DNA of 8,696 bases from an uncultured Eubacteriales bacterium (GCA_905205855.1 CAJLFL010000073.1:1-8696), one strand, 5' to 3'; shown: positions 1-6,610, counted from the stretch's first letter. Notes: generated from the letters alone by a model not told the origin. A program made the numbers and translations.

Positions 1-55
1 TGGCAGGGGTAGAGAGACTCGAACTCCCGGCACGCGGTTTTGGAGACCGCTGCTC
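1..55 (-). tRNA. tRNA-Trp(CCA) 3' fragment, 5' part missing
   Basis: Read on the minus strand, these 55 bases fold as the 3' part of a tRNA. They give a D-stem 3' strand GAGC, an anticodon stem GCGGT/ACCGC enclosing the loop CTCCAAA with anticodon CCA (Trp), a T stem GGGAG/CTCTC with loop TTCGAGT, the acceptor 3' strand TACCCCT, discriminator G and an encoded CCA. The sequence closely follows bacterial tRNA-Trp from memory. The expected 5' acceptor strand and D loop are absent: after GAGC the sequence changes abruptly at base 56, with no AGGGGTA partner for the acceptor stem. It therefore cannot make a complete tRNA. The best explanation is the duplicated 3' end left at the far side of an element integrated in tRNA-Trp. 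Confidence 0.88.
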
Positions 56-267
56 AAACAACCCGAAATCGACGATTTTACGCCATTTTCGGGCTATTTG
101 ATTTCATCAAATATTACAATAGATATTACAATATTACTGAAAAAAGATAAAAGCAGCTGAGATAAACTTTATATCGCGCGATTCCGGAACAAATCAGCGA
201 ATGCTCAAATCGACAAAACAATAATCGTCATTCCACTTGTTTTTGTGAACTTGCGGCAACGGTGTAC
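56..267. other. Gene-free element end next to the tRNA fragment, candidate attachment-site arm
   Basis: I see no gene here. The stretch is rich in short repeats. There is an inverted repeat CCCGAAA (62-68) / TTTCGGG (87-93) with a small palindrome ATCGACGAT (68-76) inside. A hairpin TATTTGA (95-101) / TCAAATA (107-113) follows, then AT-rich direct repeats (111-137) and the palindrome ATCGCGCGAT (173-182). TGCTCAAA occurs at 51-58 and 202-209, and AAATCGAC at 66-73 and 207-214. Repeats of this kind next to a tRNA-3' core are typical of arm-type binding sites for a tyrosine integrase or its excisionase. That role is inferred from position, since no integrase gene is in view. Confidence 0.5.
111..137 (+). 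repeat. Short direct repeats ATATTACAAT
   Basis: ATATTACAAT occurs at 111-120 and again at 123-132, and a third partial copy, ATATTAC, begins at 131. The first two start 12 bases apart. They lie about 55 bases from the tRNA-Trp fragment and directly after a 7-bp hairpin. Tandem copies at this distance from an attachment core could be integrase arm-type sites. The sequence is AT-rich, so chance similarity is not excluded. Confidence 0.5.
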
Positions 268-321
268 AAAAAATAACTCATGGTATGGTTTATGATAAAA
301 TCATATCATGGGTTATTTTTT
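268..321. promoter_or_regulatory. 24-bp inverted repeat (hairpin / bidirectional terminator-like / operator)
   Basis: Bases 268-291 pair with 298-321 around a 6-base loop. All positions pair if three G-T pairs are allowed. The left arm opens with six A and the right arm ends in a run of seven T (316-322), so on either strand the RNA would resemble a rho-independent terminator, although the stem is not GC-rich. The repeat sits directly upstream of the ribosome binding site (AGGAG, 323-327) of the first gene. Three roles fit: it could block read-through into or out of the element at its border, be an operator around the -10 in its centre, or act as an attenuator for the helicase-like gene. Confidence 0.6.
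293..301 (+). promoter_or_regulatory. Candidate extended -10 promoter for the helicase-like gene
   Basis: TGATAAAAT (293-301) has the TGn-TAAAAT form of an extended -10 and lies at the centre of the 268-321 inverted repeat. No good -35 is present at 16-18 bases upstream; TGTACA at 263-268 is too far away. Transcription would start near 308, inside the right arm, so an RNA from this promoter would not carry the hairpin. In that case the dyad would work as DNA, for example as an operator. Confidence 0.35.
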
Positions 322-337
322 TAGGAGATGTGGTAAT

Positions 338-1006
338 ATGAAAAAATATATAAAAACATATATCAATGCCGGAAAAACAGGAACATCGGTCGCAGATATG
401 ATGAAACCGTATACGAACGAGTGCGGCTTGTACACCATTGCGGGAAGACCTGCAATAGGGAAAAAATTTATAGCAAAAAAGTTTGCCCATGAGATGATGG
501 AATCACATCATAAAACGATTGCGTATTTGGCTAGCAGATACATGAGCAAGCGCGAGTTGAAAGAACTGAGAAAGGAGTTTACTTACTTTTTTTATGAACC
601 CTATCTCTATGCCGAGAGGGTTGAGGAGATCATAAGAGAAACGGACGCGGATATTTTCATCATTGATTGCTACCAATATATGAACAGGGAGCATATGGAT
701 TGCGCTGCGTTACTTGGAACGACCGCGTGGATGTACGAAAAACAAATTTTTGTTCTTTCCGGTGTGTCAAGAAAACCCGATTCCAGAAAAAACAAACGTC
801 CAACCCGAAGGGATATGACAAAAAAGCTATGCGACGGTTTGTGGCGGGCATCGAACGCGGTATTCTTTTTATACCGCGATGCTTATTATTTCGATACAGA
901 AGGCGATGATAGCATTGAAAAAAACGGACTGGAACTGATTGTTGCCAAGGATGTGCAAAAAATGCACATCCGATATTGTAAACTAAAAACAAATATGGTA
1001 TCATGA
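338..1006 (+). CDS. Stand-alone, catalytically altered DnaB-helicase C-terminal-domain (RecA-fold) protein
   Basis: The 222-residue product matches the motor domain of replicative DnaB helicase in order. A P-loop-like GRPAIGKK (36-43) is followed by SRYMS (66-70) at the place of the DnaB SLEMS motif, and by a Walker B strand FIIDCYQYM (107-115). LSGVSRK (140-146) corresponds to the LSQLSR sensor, then KRPTRRD (153-159), FFLYRDAYYF (176-185, compare FLYRD of DnaB) and LIVAKD (200-205). The N-terminal primase-interacting domain of DnaB is absent. Key positions differ: the P-loop ends KK rather than KT/KS, the catalytic glutamate of SLEM is Tyr68, the sensor Gln is Gly142, and the NRNGP arginine-finger segment is DVQKM. 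ATP hydrolysis is therefore doubtful, and a regulatory or scaffold role is possible. The start at 338 has AGGAG (323-327) at good spacing; an upstream ATG at 308 lies inside the hairpin. A DnaB or DnaC-type loader origin is possible, but the motif order favours DnaB. Confidence 0.72.
   Translation: MKKYIKTYINAGKTGTSVADMMKPYTNECGLYTIAGRPAIGKKFIAKKFAHEMMESHHKTIAYLASRYMSKRELKELRKEFTYFFYEPYLYAERVEEIIRETDADIFIIDCYQYMNREHMDCAALLGTTAWMYEKQIFVLSGVSRKPDSRKNKRPTRRDMTKKLCDGLWRASNAVFFLYRDAYYFDTEGDDSIEKNGLELIVAKDVQKMHIRYCKLKTNMVS
949..971. promoter_or_regulatory. Perfect inverted repeat, candidate operator of the WYL regulator
   Basis: GGATGTGCA (949-957) and TGCACATCC (963-971) are perfect inverted copies separated by five A. 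They lie within the last codons of the helicase-like gene and end five bases before the -35 of the promoter at 976-1004. The sequence after the repeat is not T-rich, so it is not a terminator. WYL-domain regulators of mobile and defence loci (BrxR and CapW types) are known to bind inverted repeats near their own promoters. Autoregulation is therefore the simplest inference. Confidence 0.5.
976..1004 (+). promoter_or_regulatory. Candidate promoter for the WYL regulator gene
   Basis: TTGTAA (976-981) and TATCAT (999-1004) are separated by 17 bases, and TGG directly before the hexamer gives an extended -10. The -10 overlaps the end of the helicase-like gene (stop codon at 1004-1006). A start near 1011 would leave a short leader with AGGAAGTG (1024-1031) as ribosome binding site. 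This gives the regulator a promoter separate from the preceding gene. Confidence 0.55.
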
Positions 1007-1036
1007 TCGTAAAGTAAAGTTACAGGAAGTGATCGC

Positions 1037-2056
1037 ATGTACACAATACCGCCAAAGAAAATGGTTATTATCAACATTCTTGACATCCTAAAAAAATATT
1101 CCGATATGGATCATCGCCTCACACAGACGCAGATCATGGATATTTTGAAAAAAGAGTACTACATGGACGTTGACAGGCGGACGGTAAAGAGAAATTTGAT
1201 GAACCTTTTGGATTTTGATTTTGGAATCGATTATACCGAGATTGTCAAGAAGAATGAAAAGGGCGAAGATACACCGATTTGTACCGATTGGTACATAACA
1301 AGGCAGTTTGACGATTCCGAACTTCGGCTTTTGATCGACAGTGTCCTTTTTTCAAAAACCATACCGCACAACCAGGGCAAAAAGCTGATTGAAAAACTGA
1401 AAGGACTATCCAATGTTTACTTTGATAAAAAGGTGGGGCATATCTGTAGTCTCCCGGAGAATGGACCGGAAAACAAGGAACTGTTCTATACCATCGATGT
1501 TTTAGATGAAGCGATTGCAAAAGGCAAAAAGGTTTCGTTCATGTATAACTCCTACAGCGCGGATAAAAAACTGCACCCGAAGCGGGAAAATGCGTACATC
1601 ATTAATCCCTATCAGATGGTGGCAACCAACGGAAGATATTATCTGATTTGCAACTATGACAAGTACGACAGTCTTTCCAACTATCGGATTGACAGGATTA
1701 CCGGGATTAGAATACTTGACGAAAAACGAAAGCCGGTCAGAGCCTTAAAAGAAGGCGAGATCAACCTGCCAAGGCATATGGCAGAGCATTTGTATATGTT
1801 CGCCGGCGAGAGCATAAGGACGAAATTCAAGGCAAAAGACTATATTATCGATCAAATCATCGATTGGTTCGGCTTGGAACCGAGAATCACAAAGGTGAAC
1901 AATGATGAATGCATGGTTGAGGTCGTTGTAAATGAAGAAGCATTTTTCTGCTGGGCGATGCAATACGGACTCCACATTGAGGTGCTGGAACCCTTATCGA
2001 TGAGAGCGCGGATCAAAGATGCCGTCAGAGAATTAAATGACAAGTATGCCGATTGA
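1037..2056 (+). CDS. WYL-domain transcriptional regulator
   Basis: The 339-residue protein has the architecture of DeoR/YafY-type WYL regulators. Residues about 1-75 form the winged helix-turn-helix (LTQTQIMDIL, then VDRRTVKRNL as the likely recognition region). Residues about 150-225 form the WYL domain, with its core at YLICNYDKYDSLSNYRIDRI (202-221). The WYL signature reads YYL (201-203), a common variant. Residues about 260-339 form the WCX C-terminal domain that helps oligomerisation or DNA binding. Such proteins sense a ligand, often nucleic acid or nucleotide, through the SH3-like WYL fold and control DNA-repair, CRISPR, BREX and CBASS loci. The gene has its own extended -10 promoter and an inverted repeat upstream. 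A related half-site lies in the promoter region of the next gene, so it probably controls both itself and the downstream operon. The specific ligand cannot be read from the sequence. Confidence 0.88.
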   Translation: MYTIPPKKMVIINILDILKKYSDMDHRLTQTQIMDILKKEYYMDVDRRTVKRNLMNLLDFDFGIDYTEIVKKNEKGEDTPICTDWYITRQFDDSELRLLIDSVLFSKTIPHNQGKKLIEKLKGLSNVYFDKKVGHICSLPENGPENKELFYTIDVLDEAIAKGKKVSFMYNSYSADKKLHPKRENAYIINPYQMVATNGRYYLICNYDKYDSLSNYRIDRITGIRILDEKRKPVRALKEGEINLPRHMAEHLYMFAGESIRTKFKAKDYIIDQIIDWFGLEPRITKVNNDECMVEVVVNEEAFFCWAMQYGLHIEVLEPLSMRARIKDAVRELNDKYAD

Positions 2057-2059
2057 TTT

Positions 2060-2100
2060 GATGCGCTGTTTTTTGCACATTGCTTGCGCTATGATATTGT
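2060..2100 (+). promoter_or_regulatory. Candidate promoter of the UDG-like/PolC operon with a degenerate WYL operator
   Basis: This lies in the 70-base gap after the regulator gene. TTGCAC (2073-2078) and the extended -10 TGA-TATTGT (2092-2100) are 16 bases apart from hexamer to hexamer. GATGCGC (2060-2066) and GCACATT (2075-2081) form an imperfect inverted repeat. It resembles GATGTGC/GCACATC of the site at 950-970, with a spacer of eight instead of seven. The shared half-site TGCACAT (963-969 and 2074-2080) overlaps the proposed -35, which would let the WYL protein block the polymerase. Promoter and operator are both inferred from pattern only. Confidence 0.4.
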
Positions 2101-2126
2101 CTGAAACAGAGTGAACGGGGGTTTTT

Positions 2127-3305
2127 ATGTCTGAGATGAAAAAAGAAAAAACAAATTTGATCGAAAAGCTGTTTCTAAAGTGGCGGCAGCAGCAAAATGA
2201 AGAATCTGATGAAGAATATAAAAAGTACGGTACAGGGGAGATCCCCAAAAACGCTTTTTTGCCGGACGGCATTGTCGATGAGGCGCAGTTTGCTCAAAAA
2301 AAGCAAGCGGGAAAAGCAGTGATGTTTGTTGCCAAAGAGGCAAATTGGTACAACGACGGCACCGATAAAGAGAGCTGCAAAACCGCGGCGGGCGATGCGA
2401 GCTTCTGGGTGAGAGACGTCGCGTTTCATGATGTGCCGGAAACCATGTTTTCAAAACGCCTTTCTATGCTGGTCAATGCATATGACAACAATGATTATGA
2501 AACGGTGAATAAAAACCATATCCATCTTCAATCGTGTGCGTTTATCAATCTGAACAAAAGGGGCGGTTTGCCGTTTTGCAGATGGGAAGCCTTAGAGGGA
2601 TATACCGCGCAGTATGCCGCGTATATTGAGAAAGAGATCAAGCTGATTCAGCCCGATCTCATCATATGTTGCGGCGACGGTGTAAAATGGCTGCTGGAGA
2701 AATATCATATCACCGATGACATAGAGGCAAAGGTTATTTCAGTATATCATCCGAGCTATTTTGCGCTTTCGGATGTCGAATATTTAAAGCAGTTTCAGTG
2801 TTCGCTGACCGGCAAGGAGTGGGTTTATCAAAAAAGAACTGCCGAAAATAGAACTGAGAATGACGCAGAGGAATCCCCGAAGGGAATTATGTTTGATACC
2901 AATAAAACATATTCCGATACGGCAACGTTTGATATGCTGACCGACGGGAAAATCAGCGCCTATGATGACGCGTGCAAGTATTTGAGAAGTTTTCGTATCG
3001 GGGATATTGTATTTTATTATGTAAAAGGAAAAGGCGTGGTTGCGGCAGGCGAGGTTTGTTCGGATATTAAAGAATGCCAATATCATGGGTCCATCGAAAA
3101 TTACAGAACGGTGAAAAGGCTTGTGCCAAAAGAAGTGCCAACGGAAGAGAAATTGAAAGGTATATCGCCTTCGGAAATAAAAGCGTTGTTTGGCGGCAAG
3201 GGATTTTACTGGGCATCCACCGTAAAAACACCTTTTTTACGGGGAGACGAGCCAAATGTCTTACTCCGAAAATTAAAAGAGTTATATTGCGAAGAGAAAG
3301 GATAG
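2127..3305 (+). CDS. UDG-superfamily-like domain fused to an EVE/PUA-like domain
   Basis: The protein has 392 residues in two parts. Residues about 40-230 resemble the uracil-DNA glycosylase superfamily. They show a first strand and loop VMFVAKEANW (65-74), a FINLNKRGG segment near 140-148, a central strand LIICCGDGVKWLL (178-190) and the late HPS loop in VYHPSYF (206-212). The canonical GEAPG motif and a clear catalytic Asp are not visible, so the substrate is open. Residues about 265-392 look like an EVE/PUA-like domain: RIGDIVFYYVKGKGVVAAGEV (290-310 region) and FYWASTVKTPF (360-370). EVE domains bind modified bases and occur in defence contexts. The fusion suggests a protein that finds and acts on damaged or modified DNA. 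The ribosome binding site is an unusual run of five G (2117-2121), five bases before ATG. Stop and next start are four bases apart, indicating translational coupling. Confidence 0.6.
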   Translation: MSEMKKEKTNLIEKLFLKWRQQQNEESDEEYKKYGTGEIPKNAFLPDGIVDEAQFAQKKQAGKAVMFVAKEANWYNDGTDKESCKTAAGDASFWVRDVAFHDVPETMFSKRLSMLVNAYDNNDYETVNKNHIHLQSCAFINLNKRGGLPFCRWEALEGYTAQYAAYIEKEIKLIQPDLIICCGDGVKWLLEKYHITDDIEAKVISVYHPSYFALSDVEYLKQFQCSLTGKEWVYQKRTAENRTENDAEESPKGIMFDTNKTYSDTATFDMLTDGKISAYDDACKYLRSFRIGDIVFYYVKGKGVVAAGEVCSDIKECQYHGSIENYRTVKRLVPKEVPTEEKLKGISPSEIKALFGGKGFYWASTVKTPFLRGDEPNVLLRKLKELYCEEKG

Positions 3306-3309
3306 GGCT

Positions 3310-4008
3310 ATGCTTTACGTAATGTCGGATATCCACGGATGTTATGATCAATACATAAAAATGCTTCATCAAATCGGATTTGGCAACGGTGACACGCTAT
3401 ATGTTTTGGGCGATGTTGTGGACAGAGGCGATGACGGGATTAAAATACTGTGGGACATGATGCACCGCAACAATGTGATTCCCTTGCTTGGCAATCATGA
3501 ATATATGGCGTACAGTGTAATGAAAAAGTGCAACGTTGAACTGACGGCTGATAACTTTCATACCCTATGCACCAAGGAAACGATGGAAATGTATCAGGAA
3601 TGGATGTTTAACGGCGGAATACCGACGATACAGCAGTTTTTAAAGCTTGATAAAGCAAAACGTGAATCAATCACCGAGTATTTGGGTGAATTTGAATTGT
3701 ATGAGGAGCTTACGGTCAATGAAAACCGGTTTGTACTGGTTCACGCGGGGCTCAATCATTTTAAGGAATCAAAGCCGCTGCATGAATATGATATCCGGGA
3801 TATGATATGGGAACATTGCGATTATACAAGGCAGTATTATAAAGATCAATATCTTGTCACCGGGCATACACCTACATTTCTTATTGATGAAAAGTACAGA
3901 GGTAAAATTTATAGAGATCAAAACAATATTGCAATTGATTGCGGTGCGGTATACGGCGGCAGTCTTGGCTGCATTTGCCTGAATACGCTGGAAGAATTTT
4001 ATGTATAA
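3310..4008 (+). CDS. PPP-family metallophosphatase (Ser/Thr phosphatase / Ap4A hydrolase-like)
   Basis: The 232-residue protein carries every motif of the PPP phosphoesterase family: SDIHG (6-10), GDVVDRG (34-40), GNHE (61-64), VHAG (144-147) and GHTPT (185-189). Together these supply the Asp, His and Asn ligands of the two-metal site and the catalytic His in GNHE. The length matches the short bacterial members, such as lambda-phosphatase, PphA/PrpE and ApaH-like enzymes. It may therefore dephosphorylate proteins or split dinucleoside polyphosphates; sequence alone does not separate these. There is no signal peptide or membrane segment, so it should be cytoplasmic. AAAGGA (3297-3302) is the ribosome binding site and overlaps the end of the preceding gene. 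Its place between the UDG-like gene and the polymerase gene is unusual for a housekeeping phosphatase and points to a role in the module, such as signalling or removal of an alarmone. Confidence 0.85.
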   Translation: MLYVMSDIHGCYDQYIKMLHQIGFGNGDTLYVLGDVVDRGDDGIKILWDMMHRNNVIPLLGNHEYMAYSVMKKCNVELTADNFHTLCTKETMEMYQEWMFNGGIPTIQQFLKLDKAKRESITEYLGEFELYEELTVNENRFVLVHAGLNHFKESKPLHEYDIRDMIWEHCDYTRQYYKDQYLVTGHTPTFLIDEKYRGKIYRDQNNIAIDCGAVYGGSLGCICLNTLEEFYV

Positions 4009-4024
4009 AAGGAGAGAACGGACG

Positions 4025-6589
4025 ATGGAAACAAATGAACGAGAGAGGATATCCAACAGCGCTGCGGAGGAACGGGTAGAACTTCATGTCCATACCAAGA
4101 TGAGCGACATGGACGCGGTGACCTCTGCCGGCGATCTGATCAGGCGCGCGGCCAAGTGGGGACACAAGGCGATCGCCATCACGGATCACGGTGTGGCACA
4201 GGCTTTTCCGGACGCGCACAAGGCGGCGATGGACGTGAGAAATAGTATAAACCCTGACTTTAAAGTTATCTACGGCGTGGAGGCTTATATGGCCGATAGG
4301 ATGAAAGAGGGCGGAGAACCCGCGCATCTATATCATACGATCCTGTTTGCCAGCAACTATGTAGGGCTTAAAAATCTGTACCGGCTGATCTCCAAATCCA
4401 ATCTGGACTATTTTTACCGCAAGCCGATTATGCCGAAAAGCGTGATTGAAAAATTCCGCGAGGGGATCCTCATCGGTTCGGCGTGCGAGGCCGGCGAGCT
4501 TTACCGTGCCGTACTGGCAAAAAAACCGAACGAGGAATTGGAAGAGATTGCCTCGTTTTACGATTATCTAGAGATTCAGCCGATCGGCAACAACCAATTT
4601 ATGGTGCGCAACGGCACCGTAGCCGATGACGAGGCGCTGCGCGATTTAAACCGCAAAATCGTAAAGCTGGGCGACCGTTTGGGAATGCCGACCGTGGCGA
4701 CCTGTGACGTGCATTTTATGGATCCGAAGGATGAGGTTTACCGCCGCGTGCTGATGGGCGCACAGGGATTTGCCGACGCGGACGAGCAGGCACCGCTCTA
4801 CTTTAGAACCACCGCGGAAATGCTGGAGGAATTTTCATACCTCGGCGAAGAAAAGGCCAAAGAGGTCGTCATCACCAACCCCAATCGGATTGCGGATCTG
4901 TGCGAGACGATTCAGCCGGTGAAAGACGGCTCTTATCCGCCTTCCATCGAAAACTGTGAACAGGATCTGGTGGATATGTGCCATAAAAAGGCACACCGTA
5001 TCTATGGCGAGGTGCTGCCGCTCGTTGTGCAGGCAAGGATGGATAAGGAGCTTGACTGTATTGTAAAATACGGATATTCCGTCATGTATATGATTGCGCA
5101 TAAGCTGGTAAGAAAGTCGAATGACGCCGGGTATCTGGTCGGCTCCAGAGGCAGCGTCGGTTCCTCTTTTGCGGCGTTTTTGTCGGACATCACCGAGGTA
5201 AATGCGCTCTGTCCGCACTACATTTGTCCGAACCCCGACTGCAAACACAGTGAATTTTTTGAAAACGGCGAATATGCCGTCGGCCCCGACATGCCGGACA
5301 AGGACTGTCCGGTCTGCGGCACACCGATGAAGAAGGATGGCCTTACCATTCCGTTTGAGACCTTTTTGGGCTTTAAGGGAGACAAGGTGCCCGACATTGA
5401 CTTAAACTTTTCCGGCGAGTATCAGGCAACCGCATATAAAGACTTGCAAGAAATATTTGGCAGAGAGCATGTATTCCAAGCCGGAACAATCTATACCATT
5501 GCAGATAAAACCGCCTATGGACTTGCGAGAGAATATTATGAACGCAAGGGGATTGAGGCGCCGGACGCCGAGCTGAAACGGGTATCGCGCGGTATGATCG
5601 ATGTCAAGCGCATCGACGGTCAGCATCCGGGCGGTATCATCGTCTGCCCCAAGACCATGGATATCCATGACTTCTGCCCGATTCAGCACCCGGCAGGCAG
5701 AGAGAATTCCGATATTATAACCACACACTTTGACTTTCACTCGATCCACGATAACCTTTTAAAGCTGGATATCTTAGGTCACGATGATCCATCGACCATC
5801 CGTATGCTGGAGGACTTGACCGGTGTGAACGCCATGGAGATTCCGCTGGACGACAAGGACACCATGAGCCTGTTTTCCGGGACGGAGGCGCTGGGCGTAA
5901 AGCCGGATCAGATCGGGAGCGAGGTGGGCACGCTTGGTATACAGGAATTTGGGACGGCGTATGTACGAAATATGCTGGCGGAAACAAAGCCGAGAACTTT
6001 TTATGAGCTGATAAAGATTTCGGGATTGTCACACGGCACAGGCGTATGGGTGGATAACGCCCAAGATCTCATCAAGGCCAAAAAAGCAACGCTGTCTGAG
6101 GTGATCGGACTGCGTGACGATATTATGGTCTTTTTGATGCAGCACGGCTTAGAGCCGGGTATGGCATTTAAGATCATGGAGTTTGTCCGCAAAGGCCGCG
6201 CCGTCAAGGAGGGGATGCCGCCGGAGTATGAGCAGGCTATGCGTGATAAAAATGTGCCGGAGTGGTATATTGACTCATGTAAAAAAATACGGTATATGTT
6301 CCCAAAGGCGCACGCCGCGTCATATGCCATAATGGCGTTTCGGATTGCCTGGTTTAAAATCCATTATCCGGTCGAGTTTTATAAAACTTATTTTAAAATA
6401 TATTACGGCAGTGACGAAAGCGACATCGAAAAGTTGAGCGATGCAGATATAAAAAACAAAATACATAAATTAAAGCTTGGCAAGAAAAATGGGTATGTTA
6501 AAAATTATTATGATTTGGATAGTTACGAAGTAGCACTTGAAGTTCATGAACGCAATTTAGCAAATGAAGTTTTTGGTTCAATCAGATAA
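4025..6589 (+). CDS. polC: Shortened PolC-type DNA polymerase III alpha, lacking exonuclease, N-terminal and C-terminal domains
   Basis: The 854-residue product is clearly PolC. The PHP domain opens with ELHVHTKMSDMDAV (19-32) and ITDHGV. The zinc finger has C401, C406, C428 and C431. The polymerase motifs are SRGSVGSSF, PDIDLNFSGEYQ with D457 and D459, KLDILGHDDP with D582, GQHPGGIIV, and YIDSCKKI followed by FPKAHAASYA (from 759). B. subtilis PolC is about 1,440 residues. Here three parts are missing. The protein starts at the PHP domain, so the N-terminal OB region is gone. PHP runs from VIYGVEAYMADR (81-92) straight into HLYHTILFASNYVGLKNL, so the inserted 3'-5' exonuclease domain (about 200 residues) is gone. 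It ends where PolC would continue into the HhH segment and the QLSLF-type clamp-binding tail. All three palm carboxylates are kept, so polymerase activity without proofreading is expected. AAAAGGAG (4007-4014) supports the ATG at 4025 over the ATG at 4001. It is a paralogue, not the replicative enzyme. Confidence 0.93.
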   Translation: METNERERISNSAAEERVELHVHTKMSDMDAVTSAGDLIRRAAKWGHKAIAITDHGVAQAFPDAHKAAMDVRNSINPDFKVIYGVEAYMADRMKEGGEPAHLYHTILFASNYVGLKNLYRLISKSNLDYFYRKPIMPKSVIEKFREGILIGSACEAGELYRAVLAKKPNEELEEIASFYDYLEIQPIGNNQFMVRNGTVADDEALRDLNRKIVKLGDRLGMPTVATCDVHFMDPKDEVYRRVLMGAQGFADADEQAPLYFRTTAEMLEEFSYLGEEKAKEVVITNPNRIADLCETIQPVKDGSYPPSIENCEQDLVDMCHKKAHRIYGEVLPLVVQARMDKELDCIVKYGYSVMYMIAHKLVRKSNDAGYLVGSRGSVGSSFAAFLSDITEVNALCPHYICPNPDCKHSEFFENGEYAVGPDMPDKDCPVCGTPMKKDGLTIPFETFLGFKGDKVPDIDLNFSGEYQATAYKDLQEIFGREHVFQAGTIYTIADKTAYGLAREYYERKGIEAPDAELKRVSRGMIDVKRIDGQHPGGIIVCPKTMDIHDFCPIQHPAGRENSDIITTHFDFHSIHDNLLKLDILGHDDPSTIRMLEDLTGVNAMEIPLDDKDTMSLFSGTEALGVKPDQIGSEVGTLGIQEFGTAYVRNMLAETKPRTFYELIKISGLSHGTGVWVDNAQDLIKAKKATLSEVIGLRDDIMVFLMQHGLEPGMAFKIMEFVRKGRAVKEGMPPEYEQAMRDKNVPEWYIDSCKKIRYMFPKAHAASYAIMAFRIAWFKIHYPVEFYKTYFKIYYGSDESDIEKLSDADIKNKIHKLKLGKKNGYVKNYYDLDSYEVALEVHERNLANEVFGSIR

Positions 6590-6610
6590 AACCATATGGG
6601 AGGAATTAAA

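Noticed and set aside
1..76. A complete functional tRNA-Trp
   Set aside because: No 5' acceptor strand (AGGGGTA) or D-loop sequence is found after base 55, and the DNA there is unrelated.
308..337. Upstream ATG start for the helicase-like gene
   Set aside because: It lies inside the inverted repeat with no ribosome binding site; ATG 338 has AGGAG at good distance and begins the natural-looking MKKYIK sequence.
949..975. Inverted repeat read as a terminator of the helicase-like gene
   Set aside because: It lies before the stop codon and is not followed by a T run; position next to the regulator promoter fits an operator better.
4001..4024. Upstream ATG start for the PolC-like gene
   Set aside because: It overlaps the end of the phosphatase gene and precedes the AAAAGGAG site, which serves ATG 4025.
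4835..5248. Minus-strand open frames within the polymerase gene and elsewhere
   Set aside because: They lie opposite strongly conserved coding sequence, lack ribosome binding sites and recognisable domains, and are best explained as shadow frames.
5860..5885. TMSLF as an internal beta-clamp-binding motif
   Set aside because: It sits in the conserved polymerase region where PolC has a similar IFSST/IFQGT segment, so it is not a free clamp-binding peptide.
4025..6589. Housekeeping PolC of the host
   Set aside because: The exonuclease, the N-terminal OB region and the clamp-binding tail are missing and the neighbours are not housekeeping, so it cannot be the normal replicative subunit.
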